Positions 1 to 7,034 of a stretch of 10,811 nt of DNA are shown one piece after another. A program made the translations under genes and the position numbers. This DNA comes from Azonexus sp. (GTDB taxonomy: Bacteria; Pseudomonadota; Gammaproteobacteria; Burkholderiales; Rhodocyclaceae). The notes below the pieces were generated by a model. The model searched no databases and was not told the origin of the DNA. It saw nothing but the letters and a program-made list of their open reading frames with translations. Position 1 is the stretch's first letter. Each line of letters opens with the position of its first letter. The stretch spans positions 1 to 10,811 of the forward strand of contig JAUYQT010000371.1 in the NCBI GenBank assembly GCA_030697085.1, given 5' to 3'.

Positions 1-25
1 GCTCTACCAACTGAGCTACTGCCGC
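1..25 (-). tRNA. tRNA 5' portion (probably tRNA-Gly), cut by window edge
   Basis: Read on the minus strand, the sequence starts with a seven-base acceptor strand GCGGCAG, then TA, then the D-arm GCTC-AGTTGGTA-GAGC. This is a canonical tRNA 5' part with a paired four-base D-stem. The anticodon, T-arm and 3' end lie outside the window, so the identity cannot be read directly. Gly is inferred from the GCGG start and from the neighbourhood: pgsA is followed by glyW-cysT-leuZ in Escherichia coli. The D-arm alone would also fit several other elongator tRNAs. That it is a tRNA is close to certain; the amino acid is moderately supported. Confidence 0.85.
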
Positions 26-41
26 GTCAAACAGAGCGCGC

Positions 42-69
42 ATTATAGATTCACCAAGAAATTTGTCAA
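42..69 (-). promoter_or_regulatory. Sigma70-type promoter of the tRNA, with stringent-type discriminator
   Basis: On the minus strand there is a perfect -35 TTGACA (64-69), a 16-base spacer and a perfect -10 TATAAT (42-47). The six bases after the -10 are GCGCGC. Transcription would start near position 34-35, leaving a leader of about nine bases before the tRNA at 25. GC-rich discriminators are a known mark of stable-RNA promoters that are shut down by ppGpp. An A-rich stretch at about 79-88, inside the end of pgsA, sits where an UP element would be. The hexamers and discriminator are seen directly; stringent control is inferred. Confidence 0.85.
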
Positions 70-78
70 CATCCTGTC

Positions 79-657
79 TTATTTTTCTGCACTACGCTTT
101 GCAATCTCCGGCCAGGCCATGCGCAAGTAGTAACCCATAGACCACAGCGTCAGCAAAGCCGCTATCCAAATCAACCAGTTACCAAGCGTGCGAAGATCCA
201 GACCAAGAAATGGTGCGTAATACAATAATGCTGGAATGGCGAGCATTTGTGCGACAGTCTTGATCTTGCCGAGCATGGAGACGGCAACGTTCTTGGCTGC
301 CCCTATTTTGGCCATCCACTCGCGCAACGCGGATATGGTGATTTCCCGGCCGATGATAATCGTTGCGACAATGGCATCAGCTCTACCCAATTGCACAAGA
401 ATGATCAGCGCAGCTGCGACCATTAATTTATCGGCAACCGGATCAAGGAATGCGCCAAAGGCCGATGTCTGGTTGAGTTTTCGTGCCAAGTAGCCATCGG
501 CCCAGTCTGTAATCGCTGCTGCAACAAAAATTAGCGTTGCCACAAGATCCCGTTGATGCGGCTCGGCCCAGCTTGCTGGCAGAAAATAGACGGCAATCAT
601 CAACGGAATCGCGACGATACGAAGCCAGGTCAGTAAAATTGGGAGATTAAAAGGCAT
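79..657 (-). CDS. pgsA: CDP-diacylglycerol--glycerol-3-phosphate 3-phosphatidyltransferase
   Basis: This inner-membrane enzyme transfers a phosphatidyl group from CDP-diacylglycerol to glycerol-3-phosphate. The product is phosphatidylglycerol phosphate, the precursor of phosphatidylglycerol and cardiolipin. The 192-residue length is normal for PgsA. The CDP-alcohol phosphatidyltransferase signature D-x2-D-G-x2-A-R-x8-G-x3-D-x3-D is complete, with Asp51, Asp54, Asp72 and Asp76 as the metal and substrate ligands. Hydrophobic segments lie at about 8-27, 38-50, 77-97 and 157-177, as expected for a multi-pass protein. The ATG is three bases beyond the uvrC stop and no good Shine-Dalgarno precedes it, so translation is probably coupled to uvrC. 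The tRNA promoter begins only nine bases after its stop, and no terminator is visible between them. Confidence 0.96.
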   Translation of the reverse strand: MPFNLPILLTWLRIVAIPLMIAVYFLPASWAEPHQRDLVATLIFVAAAITDWADGYLARKLNQTSAFGAFLDPVADKLMVAAALIILVQLGRADAIVATIIIGREITISALREWMAKIGAAKNVAVSMLGKIKTVAQMLAIPALLYYAPFLGLDLRTLGNWLIWIAALLTLWSMGYYLRMAWPEIAKRSAEK

Positions 658-660
658 GTG

Positions 661-2472
661 TCAGTGTAGTGCAGAATGAATTTTATCGGCCATTTCCTGA
701 CTGATACCTGTGACTTCCGCCAGCTGATCGGCGGTGGCTGCGAGCACGCCGGCCAGACCTCCACATCGAGCGACCAGTGCCTTTCTTCTCGCCGGACCAA
801 TGCCCGGCAGGCTGTCGAGCTTCGATGTTTTTCTTGCCTTGCCACGCTGGGCGCGGTGGCCGGTGATGGCAAAACGGTGCGCTTCGTCACGAATTTCCTG
901 GATCAAATGCAAGGCCGGGTGGTGTGCCGGCAATTGTAGCGGATCGCGCCCCTCCGGGAAAATCAGCGTTTCCAGACCAGGCTTGCGCCCTTCGCCTTTG
1001 GCAACGCCAAGCATGGGTAGGTGGGATAGCCCGAGATCGGCTAGCGCACTGTAAGCCGAACTTACCTGCCCTTTACCACCATCAATCAAGATAAGGTCTG
1101 GTGCAACCCCCTCCCCTGCCGCAATATTTCCGTAGCGTCGACTAACGGCTTGACGCATGGCGGCGTAGTCGTCCCCGGGCTGAATATCGCGGATATTAAA
1201 GCGGCGATAATCCGCTTTTTTCATGCCATTTCCCTGGTAGACCACGCAGGAAGCGACCGTCGCTTCCCCCTGGGTGTGGCTGATATCGAAGCATTCAATC
1301 CGGGAGATGGCCTCAGCAAGCTGCAAAGCCTCCTGCAAGGCAGCTAAGCGCTGCTCTTGTTGGGCGGTAGCTTGATTTCGGGCCGCGATGGCAAGCTGGG
1401 CATTTTGCAATGCCATGTCGACCCAGGCTTTATTGACGATTGAGTAAGCCTCAAGGATTGGGACATGACGCCCCGCCAGTTGCGCTAGCGAGCGTTCTGC
1501 TTCACCCTTTTCTTCTTCTGCCGGCAAAGGAAGAACAAGGAGCCGGGCAGGAGCCGGATGGGCTGCGTAATGTTGATGGATAAAAGCAGCAACGGCATCG
1601 GCCGCCGTTGATTCACCGGCATTACTGGGAAATAATGGCCGATCACCGAGATGCCTGCCACCTCGAACCATGGCGATATTGACGCATAACTGCCCCGCCG
1701 CGTGAAGGGCGACAACAATATCGACGTCCTCACCTTTGCTGCTTGAAATGAATTGCTTTTCTTGAACCTGGCGCAGGGACTGAATCTGGTCGCGAAACAC
1801 TGCTGCTTGCTCGAAAGCCAGGCGACTCGAGGCGTCTTCCATGGACTGGGTCAGGCGCTTATTGACTTCCTGCTGTTTGCCGAGCAGGAACATTGAGGCG
1901 AGCTGAACGTCGGCGGCGTAATTTTCTGGCGAGATATACCCGACACAGGGGCCTGTGCATCGTTTGATTTGGTAAAGCAGACAAGGACGCGAGCGATTGG
2001 CAAAAACGGTATCTTCACAGGTGCGTAGACGAAACATTTTTTGCAGCAGGTGGATGCTGTCGCGAACGGCCCACGATGATGGATAGGGTCCGAAATAATC
2101 CGCTTTACGATCCGGGTTGCCGCGGTAAAAGCCCAGGCGAGGAAACTCGCCTTTGGTTACCACAATATAGGGATAGGATTTGTCGTCGCGAAACAAGATG
2201 TTGTAGCGCGGCGATAGGGATTTGATCAGGTTATTTTCGAGCAGCAGCGCTTCTGCTTCAGTGCGCGTCGAAGTCGTTTCGATTGCTCCGATCTGGCTGA
2301 CCATATGGGCAATACGCGGACTGGAGAGATTTTCGCGGAAATAGGACGAAACCCGCTTCTTCAGATTTTTGGCCTTGCCGACATAAAGCACCGCACCACC
2401 GGCATCAAGCATCCGGTAAACGCCGGGTAACTCGGTGAGCGAGGCTAGAAAGGCCTTGGCATCAAAACTCAT
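661..2472 (-). CDS. uvrC: UvrABC system protein C (excinuclease subunit C)
   Basis: UvrC makes the two incisions on either side of a bulky DNA lesion bound by UvrA and UvrB in nucleotide excision repair. The 603-residue protein has every expected part. An N-terminal GIY-YIG nuclease domain occupies about 14-95, with Gly-Val-Tyr at 17-19 and Tyr-Val-Gly at 30-32. A cysteine cluster at Cys152, Cys164, Cys172 and Cys176 matches the iron-sulfur cysteines known in E. coli UvrC. A UVR (UvrB-contact) helix pair lies near 200-235. The RNase H-like nuclease domain follows, with probable catalytic residues Asp396, Asp464 and His532. A helix-hairpin-helix pair closes the protein at about 552-600. The ATG lies 12 bases after the glycosylase stop, with no strong ribosome-binding site. 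Confidence 0.97.
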   Translation of the reverse strand: MSFDAKAFLASLTELPGVYRMLDAGGAVLYVGKAKNLKKRVSSYFRENLSSPRIAHMVSQIGAIETTSTRTEAEALLLENNLIKSLSPRYNILFRDDKSYPYIVVTKGEFPRLGFYRGNPDRKADYFGPYPSSWAVRDSIHLLQKMFRLRTCEDTVFANRSRPCLLYQIKRCTGPCVGYISPENYAADVQLASMFLLGKQQEVNKRLTQSMEDASSRLAFEQAAVFRDQIQSLRQVQEKQFISSSKGEDVDIVVALHAAGQLCVNIAMVRGGRHLGDRPLFPSNAGESTAADAVAAFIHQHYAAHPAPARLLVLPLPAEEEKGEAERSLAQLAGRHVPILEAYSIVNKAWVDMALQNAQLAIAARNQATAQQEQRLAALQEALQLAEAISRIECFDISHTQGEATVASCVVYQGNGMKKADYRRFNIRDIQPGDDYAAMRQAVSRRYGNIAAGEGVAPDLILIDGGKGQVSSAYSALADLGLSHLPMLGVAKGEGRKPGLETLIFPEGRDPLQLPAHHPALHLIQEIRDEAHRFAITGHRAQRGKARKTSKLDSLPGIGPARRKALVARCGGLAGVLAATADQLAEVTGISQEMADKIHSALH

Positions 2473-2484
2473 AGCTGGCGCAAC

Positions 2485-3132
2485 TTAGCTGAGATGGACT
2501 TTTACGCCGGCAAAAACGGCCTCAAAGCTTTCCCTCGAGAGGCGACCGGTGCGCCAGTTGTAGCCGCTGCAATGGTAGCTATCAACGAGCAAACGCCTGT
2601 CCGGCAAAGCATGCGTGACGTTATGACCAAACACATAGTGCTTAAGTTTGAGGTCGTAAGCCCAAAGCAATGCCTGATGGGCTATCGCCCCCAATGCGAC
2701 GATTACTTTCAGGCGTGGCATGGCCGCCAACTCTGCCTTCAGATAATGGTTGCACTGGCGAATTTCGGCCGTTACTGGCTTATTGGCGGGCGGCAGACAA
2801 CGCACGGCGTTGGTGATCCGGCAGTTGCTGAGCTGCATGGCAGGATTAGCCCAGCTATCCTCTCCAAGCGCCTCGGCTACGCTGGCAAAGCCAAAACGAT
2901 GCAGCGCCGGATAGAGCAACTCGCCCGCCACGTCGCCGGTAAATGGCCGGCCGGTACGATTCGCCCCTTTTTCACCCGGGCCAAGGCCAACCACCAGCAG
3001 TTCAGCCGACAAAGGGCCAATGGCGGGAACGGGTAGCGCGTGCCAGTTCGGCTCACGCTGACGAATGTTTGCCAAGTGCGCAGCCAGGCGCGGGCAAGCA
3101 ATGCAGTCTTGAGGATCATTAAATACGGGCAT
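2485..3132 (-). CDS. Uracil-DNA glycosylase, family 5 (UDGb)-like, iron-sulfur type
   Basis: This predicted base-excision repair enzyme would remove uracil, and perhaps other deaminated bases, from DNA. With the start at 3132 it has 215 residues. Motif A at 47-67 contains Gly-Pro-Gly followed by GANRTGRPFTGD; the NRTGR-x-FTGD form is typical of family 5 rather than family 4, whose motif is GEAPG-like. Motif B at 187-197 reads HCSGYNWRTGR, where HPS is the usual family start. Cys10, Cys13, Cys104 and Cys112 are good candidates for a [4Fe-4S] cluster. The frame stays open to an ATG at 3252, but that would add 40 residues running through the start of divergent earP and lying before the first conserved cysteine, so 3132 is preferred; 3168 is also possible. 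Clustering with uvrC suggests a small repair transcription unit. Substrate range cannot be read from sequence. Confidence 0.86.
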   Translation of the reverse strand: MPVFNDPQDCIACPRLAAHLANIRQREPNWHALPVPAIGPLSAELLVVGLGPGEKGANRTGRPFTGDVAGELLYPALHRFGFASVAEALGEDSWANPAMQLSNCRITNAVRCLPPANKPVTAEIRQCNHYLKAELAAMPRLKVIVALGAIAHQALLWAYDLKLKHYVFGHNVTHALPDRRLLVDSYHCSGYNWRTGRLSRESFEAVFAGVKVHLS

Positions 3133-3156
3133 GGCGGCGATGTTAGCATGGCACCC

Positions 3157-4239
3157 ATGCAGCTTCATTGGGACATCTTTTGCCGGGTTATCGATAACTA
3201 CGGCGACATCGGCGTGTGCTGGCGACTCGCCCGACAGCTCGCGAACGAACATGGGAAAGAGGTTCGGCTATGGCTTGATGATCTGAATAGCTTGCAGCCC
3301 TTATGTCCTGACGTAAATGTCTTATTGGCCGAACAGCTTTGTCAGGGTGTCAAAATTTTCCACTGGACTGCAAATACTGCGGTCGACCGCGTTGCCGAGG
3401 TAATTATTGAAGGCTTTGCCTGCGAATTACCGCATGCTTACCAGCATGCTATGGCCCAGGTAACACCCCAACCAACCTGGATCAATCTCGACTACCTGAC
3501 GGCTGAATCCTGGGCTGAAAGCTGTCACGGGATGGCGTCGCCCCACCCTTCCCTGCCGCTGGTTAAATACTTTTTCTTTCCAGGTTTCTCTCCTGCAAGC
3601 GGCGGCTTGTTGCGAGAAAGGAACTTGCTGGCTGAACGTGACCAGCTGATGGCCGGCATTGATCGCAATGATGCGCTGGATATCAGCTTGTTTTGTTATG
3701 GCAGCGCACCAGTGGGTAAATTACTCGACGTGCTAACCGACTCGGACACTGAGATCCGACTGCATGTCGCACCGGGCAAACCGCTGGCAGCGGTGATTGC
3801 CCATCTGGGCGGCGACGCCCCTTGGCAATGCGGTCATTTGAGCGTGCTGCCCTTTGATTTTTTGCCCCAAGATAATTTCGATCGGCTGTTATGGCGTTGT
3901 GACATTAACTTTATTCGCGGTGAAGACTCTTTCGTTCGTGCTCAATGGGCGGGCCAGCCTTTTGTCTGGCAAATTTACCCACAGGAAGAGGAGGCGCATT
4001 TAGTCAAACTATCGGCTTTTCTTGGCTGCTACACGCAAGGATTAAGCACCGCTGCGACGAATGCTGCGGTCAACCTCTTTAAAGCCTGGAATTCCGCCAC
4101 TGACTTGCGTCAAGCATGGTCAGACTTTCTGCTCGCCAGGCCGGAAATCATCAAGCACAACCGCCGTTGGGCCACCCAGCTTGCCAACAATCCCGATCTC
4201 ACGAACGCACTCGTCAAGTTCTGTGAGGCCAAGGTATAA
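3157..4239 (+). CDS. earP: EF-P arginine rhamnosyltransferase EarP
   Basis: EarP transfers rhamnose from dTDP-beta-L-rhamnose to Arg32 of elongation factor P, which activates EF-P for rescue of ribosomes stalled at polyproline. With the ATG at 3157 the protein has 360 residues. It opens with the diagnostic stretch [20 protein letters not shown], placing Asp13 and Asp17 at the numbering reported for catalytic residues of characterised EarP; this agreement decides the start. Another ATG in frame at 3148 would add only three residues. The second hallmark, [13 protein letters not shown] at 254-266, includes Glu256, the likely nucleotide-sugar or catalytic residue. The two-lobed GT-B fold is known for the family (GT104). 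The gene lies directly upstream of efp, its substrate gene, and diverges from the glycosylase gene with only 24 bases between the starts. Confidence 0.95.
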   Translation: MQLHWDIFCRVIDNYGDIGVCWRLARQLANEHGKEVRLWLDDLNSLQPLCPDVNVLLAEQLCQGVKIFHWTANTAVDRVAEVIIEGFACELPHAYQHAMAQVTPQPTWINLDYLTAESWAESCHGMASPHPSLPLVKYFFFPGFSPASGGLLRERNLLAERDQLMAGIDRNDALDISLFCYGSAPVGKLLDVLTDSDTEIRLHVAPGKPLAAVIAHLGGDAPWQCGHLSVLPFDFLPQDNFDRLLWRCDINFIRGEDSFVRAQWAGQPFVWQIYPQEEEAHLVKLSAFLGCYTQGLSTAATNAAVNLFKAWNSATDLRQAWSDFLLARPEIIKHNRRWATQLANNPDLTNALVKFCEAKV

Positions 4240-4240
4240 T
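4211..4240 (+). promoter_or_regulatory. Probable private promoter of efp
   Basis: A perfect -10 hexamer TATAAT (4235-4240) spans the earP stop codon TAA. An 18-base spacer separates it from TCGTCA (4211-4216), which matches four of six bases of the -35 consensus. Transcription would begin near 4247, giving a leader of about 30 bases before the efp ATG. This would let EF-P, an abundant factor, be made independently of its low-demand modifying enzyme. The hexamers are visible; promoter activity is inferred. Confidence 0.55.
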
Positions 4241-4266
4241 CCAAGGCTTTAATTTTTCAGATTTTT

Positions 4267-4270
4267 GGGA
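4267..4270 (+). promoter_or_regulatory. Ribosome-binding site of efp
   Basis: GGGA lies seven bases before the efp ATG and supports that start. It forms one arm of a small palindrome, GGGA-A-TCCC (4267-4275), so the site could be partly folded in the mRNA; the stem is only four base pairs. Confidence 0.55.
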
Positions 4271-4277
4271 ATCCCGA

Positions 4278-4835
4278 ATGAAGACCGCACAGGAACTCCG
4301 CATCGGCAACGTCATTATGGTTGGTGCCGACCCACTCGTCGTCCTAAAGGCCGAGTACAACAAGTCCGGCCGTAATTCGGCTGTCGTCAAGATGAAGCTC
4401 AAGAATCTGTTGACCGAGGCTGCGTCCGAATCCGTATATAAGGCCGACGACAAGTTTGAAGTCGTCCAGCTCGACAAGAAGGAAGTGACCTACTCCTACT
4501 TTGCCGACCCGATGTACGTTTTTATGGATACCGACTACGAGCAGTTTGAAGTCGAAGCTGAAAGCATGACGGACGCGCTGAAATATCTTGAAGACGGCCT
4601 GGCTTGTGAAGTCGTTTTCTACAACGGCAAAGCCATTTCCGTTGAATTGCCAAATAGCGTGATTCGCGAAGTCATCTACACCGAACCTGCCGTCAAAGGC
4701 GACACCTCCGGCAAGGTCATGAAGCCGGCCAAGCTGGCCAGCGGTTTTGAGCTGCCGGTGCCGGCCTTCGTCAATATTGGCGACAAGATTGAAATCGACA
4801 CCCGTACCGACGAATACAAGGGCCGCGCCAAGTAA
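4278..4835 (+). CDS. efp: Elongation factor P, Arg32 (rhamnosylated) type
   Basis: EF-P binds the ribosome beside the P site and promotes peptide bond formation at consecutive prolines. The 185-residue length is standard for the three-domain tRNA-shaped protein: a KOW-like N-terminal domain at about 1-65 and two OB domains after it. The tip of the first domain reads K29-S30-G31-R32-N33. Position 32 is the residue modified in all characterised bacteria, and Arg here, rather than the Lys of the EpmA type, marks the EarP rhamnosylation pathway. That agrees with earP immediately upstream. The C-terminal part is well conserved, including a motif near 167-180 that reads [13 protein letters not shown]. 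The ATG is preceded by GGGA at seven bases, and a strong terminator follows the gene. Confidence 0.98.
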   Translation: MKTAQELRIGNVIMVGADPLVVLKAEYNKSGRNSAVVKMKLKNLLTEAASESVYKADDKFEVVQLDKKEVTYSYFADPMYVFMDTDYEQFEVEAESMTDALKYLEDGLACEVVFYNGKAISVELPNSVIREVIYTEPAVKGDTSGKVMKPAKLASGFELPVPAFVNIGDKIEIDTRTDEYKGRAK

Positions 4836-4857
4836 TCTGTAGCCTTTTCAGTACGTG

Positions 4858-4889
4858 AATCGGGCAGCTTCGGCTGCCCGATTTTTTTT
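4858..4889 (+). terminator. Rho-independent terminator of efp
   Basis: An 11-base-pair perfect stem, AATCGGGCAGC paired with GCTGCCCGATT, closes a TTCG loop (4869-4872). It is followed by a T-tract at 4882-4889. The UUCG tetraloop on a GC-rich stem is unusually stable. The hairpin begins 22 bases after the efp stop. The last T is also the last base of the opposing nagZ stop codon. Read from nagZ the hairpin lacks a proper U-tract, so it is a clear terminator for efp and at best a partial one for nagZ. Confidence 0.93.
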
Positions 4890-5908
4890 CAGGCGGTCAA
4901 ACGAACAATGGCTTGCTGTGCGGTGACATAGCCCGGATCGAGTTGCAGAGACAACCAGTCTTTGGCAGCTTGTTTGGGGATCAATGCCTCAACCCGTTTT
5001 CCGCGAAGCGGATCGATCTGCGGTTGCCAGTTGGCCAAGACGTCCGCCACCGACTCCGGTGAATTACATACCAGCAACATATCGCATCCCGCCTGATAGG
5101 CCGCTTCAACACGACTCAGCATGCCACCAACCACACCGGCGCCTGCCATTGATAAATCGTCAGTAAAAACAACACCGTCAAATTTAAGGTTGTTCCTCAA
5201 ATAATCGATCCATTTATTTGAGAAAACGGCTGTAGTGCAGTCCATGCATTGATAAATAACGTGCGCCGCCATGACAGCCTCGAGCCGCAGTTGACGGTAA
5301 GGACTCAGGTCTTCCTGTATCGCTTCGAGGCTGCGCTCATCAACCGGCAGCGCAACATGGGAATCCGGAATGACATAACCATGCCCAGGAAAGTGTTTGC
5401 CACAGGAGCCCATGCCAGCTTGGCGCAATCCCTTCGCCAGCGCCCCGGCCAAAGCAATATCTGCAGCTGGCTGACGGTGAAAGGCTCGATCACCAATGAC
5501 GCGCGATGGGCCATAGTCCAGATCAAGCACCGGTGTAAAGGAATAATCGACACCGCGGGCGCGCAATTCAGCGGCCAAAATATAACCCACCTGGCAGGCT
5601 GCTTCGAGCGCCATCTCCGGCTGCTCATCCCACAGGCGGCCAAGGGTGGCCATACTGGGCAGGCGGGTAAATCCATCACGAAAACGCTGCACCCGGCCTC
5701 CCTCATGATCAACCGCAATCAGCAACGCTGGCCTACGCAGGGCATGAATTTCTGCGGTCAACTGCACTAATTGCGCTGAATCGACGTAGTTGCGGGTAAA
5801 GAGAATGATGCCGCCCACCAGCGGGTGGCAGAGTCGCTGCCGATCAAGTTCAGTCAGTTGTGTACCAACAATATCGATCATCAGCGGGCCGAGGGCGAGT
5901 TGAATCAT
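4889..5908 (-). CDS. nagZ: Beta-N-acetylhexosaminidase of cell-wall recycling (GH3)
   Basis: NagZ is a cytoplasmic glycosidase that removes N-acetylglucosamine from anhydro-muropeptides during peptidoglycan recycling. The anhydroMurNAc-peptides it releases are the signal for AmpC beta-lactamase induction in species that have that circuit. GH3 hallmarks are present, numbered from the longer form starting at 5914: DHEGGRVQRF at 69-78, KHFPGHG at 173-179, the Asp184-x-His186 pair that acts as general acid/base, and FTDDLSMAG at 250-258 with the nucleophile Asp, probably Asp253. An ATG at 5908 overlaps the acpS stop as ATGA and has GGA six bases upstream. The alternative ATG at 5914 adds Met-Pro and has GGA directly abutting it, so 5908 (339 residues) is preferred. 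It is the last gene of its operon. Confidence 0.95.
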   Translation of the reverse strand: MIQLALGPLMIDIVGTQLTELDRQRLCHPLVGGIILFTRNYVDSAQLVQLTAEIHALRRPALLIAVDHEGGRVQRFRDGFTRLPSMATLGRLWDEQPEMALEAACQVGYILAAELRARGVDYSFTPVLDLDYGPSRVIGDRAFHRQPAADIALAGALAKGLRQAGMGSCGKHFPGHGYVIPDSHVALPVDERSLEAIQEDLSPYRQLRLEAVMAAHVIYQCMDCTTAVFSNKWIDYLRNNLKFDGVVFTDDLSMAGAGVVGGMLSRVEAAYQAGCDMLLVCNSPESVADVLANWQPQIDPLRGKRVEALIPKQAAKDWLSLQLDPGYVTAQQAIVRLTA

Positions 5909-6282
5909 GGGCATTCCAGAATGACGTAGGCGATGGCGTAATCGGCTTCATCGCTTAGGGAAAGGTGGGCGATAAAACCTTTGTTTTCGACCATTTCTGC
6001 GAGTTGACCGCAGAAGTCTAAAATCGGCTTGCCCAATTCGTCGTGACTAACGGCTATCGCTGACAACACCGCTGGTGGGCGAATTCCCGTACCCAGCGCC
6101 TTGCTGAAAGCCTCCTTGGCAGCAAAGCGCTTGGCGAGAAAACGTCCTTTATCAGCGGACTTGGCAAAGTCAGTCATTTCTTGTGGCGCCAGCAAACGCT
6201 GCAATGCTTTTTCACCGTGGCGTTCCCACATGCTTTGCAAACGTTTGATCGCAACGATATCGGTGCCGATGCCGTAAATCAT
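5905..6282 (-). CDS. acpS: Holo-[acyl-carrier-protein] synthase
   Basis: AcpS transfers the 4'-phosphopantetheine arm of coenzyme A to the active serine of acyl carrier protein, which is required for fatty acid synthesis. The 125-residue size is typical of the trimeric AcpS class. The N-terminal IGTDIV has Asp8, and [14 protein letters not shown] at 53-66 has Glu57 and Lys61; Asp8 and Glu57 correspond to the magnesium ligands Asp9 and Glu58 of E. coli. The start overlaps the pdxJ stop by four bases and the stop overlaps the nagZ start by four, so translation is probably coupled on both sides. pdxJ-acpS adjacency is widely conserved in proteobacteria. Confidence 0.96.
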   Translation of the reverse strand: MIYGIGTDIVAIKRLQSMWERHGEKALQRLLAPQEMTDFAKSADKGRFLAKRFAAKEAFSKALGTGIRPPAVLSAIAVSHDELGKPILDFCGQLAEMVENKGFIAHLSLSDEADYAIAYVILECP

Positions 6283-7034
6283 GAAGGCTGTTGCGCCGCC
6301 TCACGCATCAGTTGCTTCATTTCGCGGACCGCTTGGCGCAAACCAACGAAGACGGAACGACTGACGATGGCGTGACCAATATGCAATTCACGCACGCCAG
6401 GCAGTTTGGCGACCGCTTGTACGTTGTAATAATTAAGGGCATGCCCGGCATTGAAGCGCATATCAAGCGCCTGAATCCGCTCTCCGGCCAGACGAATTTT
6501 GGCCAATTCAGCGACTACAGCGGGTGCTTCAGTATCACGTCCCAGGGCGTAGAAAGCGTGGGCGTAAGGACCGGTGTGAATTTCACAAACCCGGACACCC
6601 ACCCGTGCCGCAGCTTCGATCTGCGCGATTTCGGCATCGATAAAAACACTGGTCACAATGCCGGCATCAGCCAGACGGGAAATTACCGTCTTCAAGCGCG
6701 CCTCCTGGGCCAGCACATCAAGACCACCTTCGGTCGTCACTTCATGTCGGCCTTCCGGCACCAGCATGGCCATTTCTGGCTTCAACTGACAAGCGATCCC
6801 GAGCATCTCATCGGTCGCCGCCATTTCCAGATTGAGCTTGACCTGAGTCAGTTCGCGCAGTCGCCGAACATCCGTATCCTGAATATGGCGACGGTCCTCA
6901 CGCAAATGCACGGTAATCCCATCCGCCCCACCAAGATGCGCCTCAACCGCGCCCCAAACCGGATCCGGCTCATAGGTACGGCGTGCCTGGCGCAACGTGG
7001 CAATGTGGTCAATATTGACACCCAGTTCGATCAT
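6279..7034 (-). CDS. pdxJ: Pyridoxine 5'-phosphate synthase
   Basis: PdxJ condenses 3-amino-2-oxopropyl phosphate with 1-deoxy-D-xylulose 5-phosphate to give pyridoxine 5'-phosphate, the ring-closing step of the DXP-dependent vitamin B6 pathway. The 251-residue protein is a TIM barrel of normal length. It opens with [15 protein letters not shown]. Family catalytic positions are visible as His43 ([11 protein letters not shown]), Glu70 (LNLEMA) and His198 (NAGHALNY), with a phosphate-binding region near [12 protein letters not shown] at 218-229. The start overlaps recO by four bases; AGGA three bases upstream and GGGAG further back offer a weak ribosome-binding site. The downstream end overlaps acpS. 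Confidence 0.97.
   Translation of the reverse strand: MIELGVNIDHIATLRQARRTYEPDPVWGAVEAHLGGADGITVHLREDRRHIQDTDVRRLRELTQVKLNLEMAATDEMLGIACQLKPEMAMLVPEGRHEVTTEGGLDVLAQEARLKTVISRLADAGIVTSVFIDAEIAQIEAAARVGVRVCEIHTGPYAHAFYALGRDTEAPAVVAELAKIRLAGERIQALDMRFNAGHALNYYNVQAVAKLPGVRELHIGHAIVSRSVFVGLRQAVREMKQLMREAAQQPS

Noticed and set aside
2494..3036. Open plus-strand frame of 180 codons opposite the glycosylase gene
   Set aside because: It is antisense to a gene with clear family motifs and four placed cysteines; its product resembles nothing recognisable.
3040..3156. Longer N-terminus for EarP (start at 3040)
   Set aside because: The extension lies antisense in the glycosylase gene and shows no EarP similarity. 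Starting at 3157 places the key aspartates at the known positions 13 and 17.
3133..3252. Longer N-terminus for the glycosylase (start at 3252)
   Set aside because: The extra 40 residues run antisense through the first codons of earP that encode its catalytic motif, and they precede the first conserved cysteine; a start at 3132 gives a normal-sized protein.
5249..5770. Open plus-strand frame of 173 codons opposite nagZ
   Set aside because: It is antisense to a well-conserved GH3 gene, has no convincing ribosome-binding site and shows no domain.
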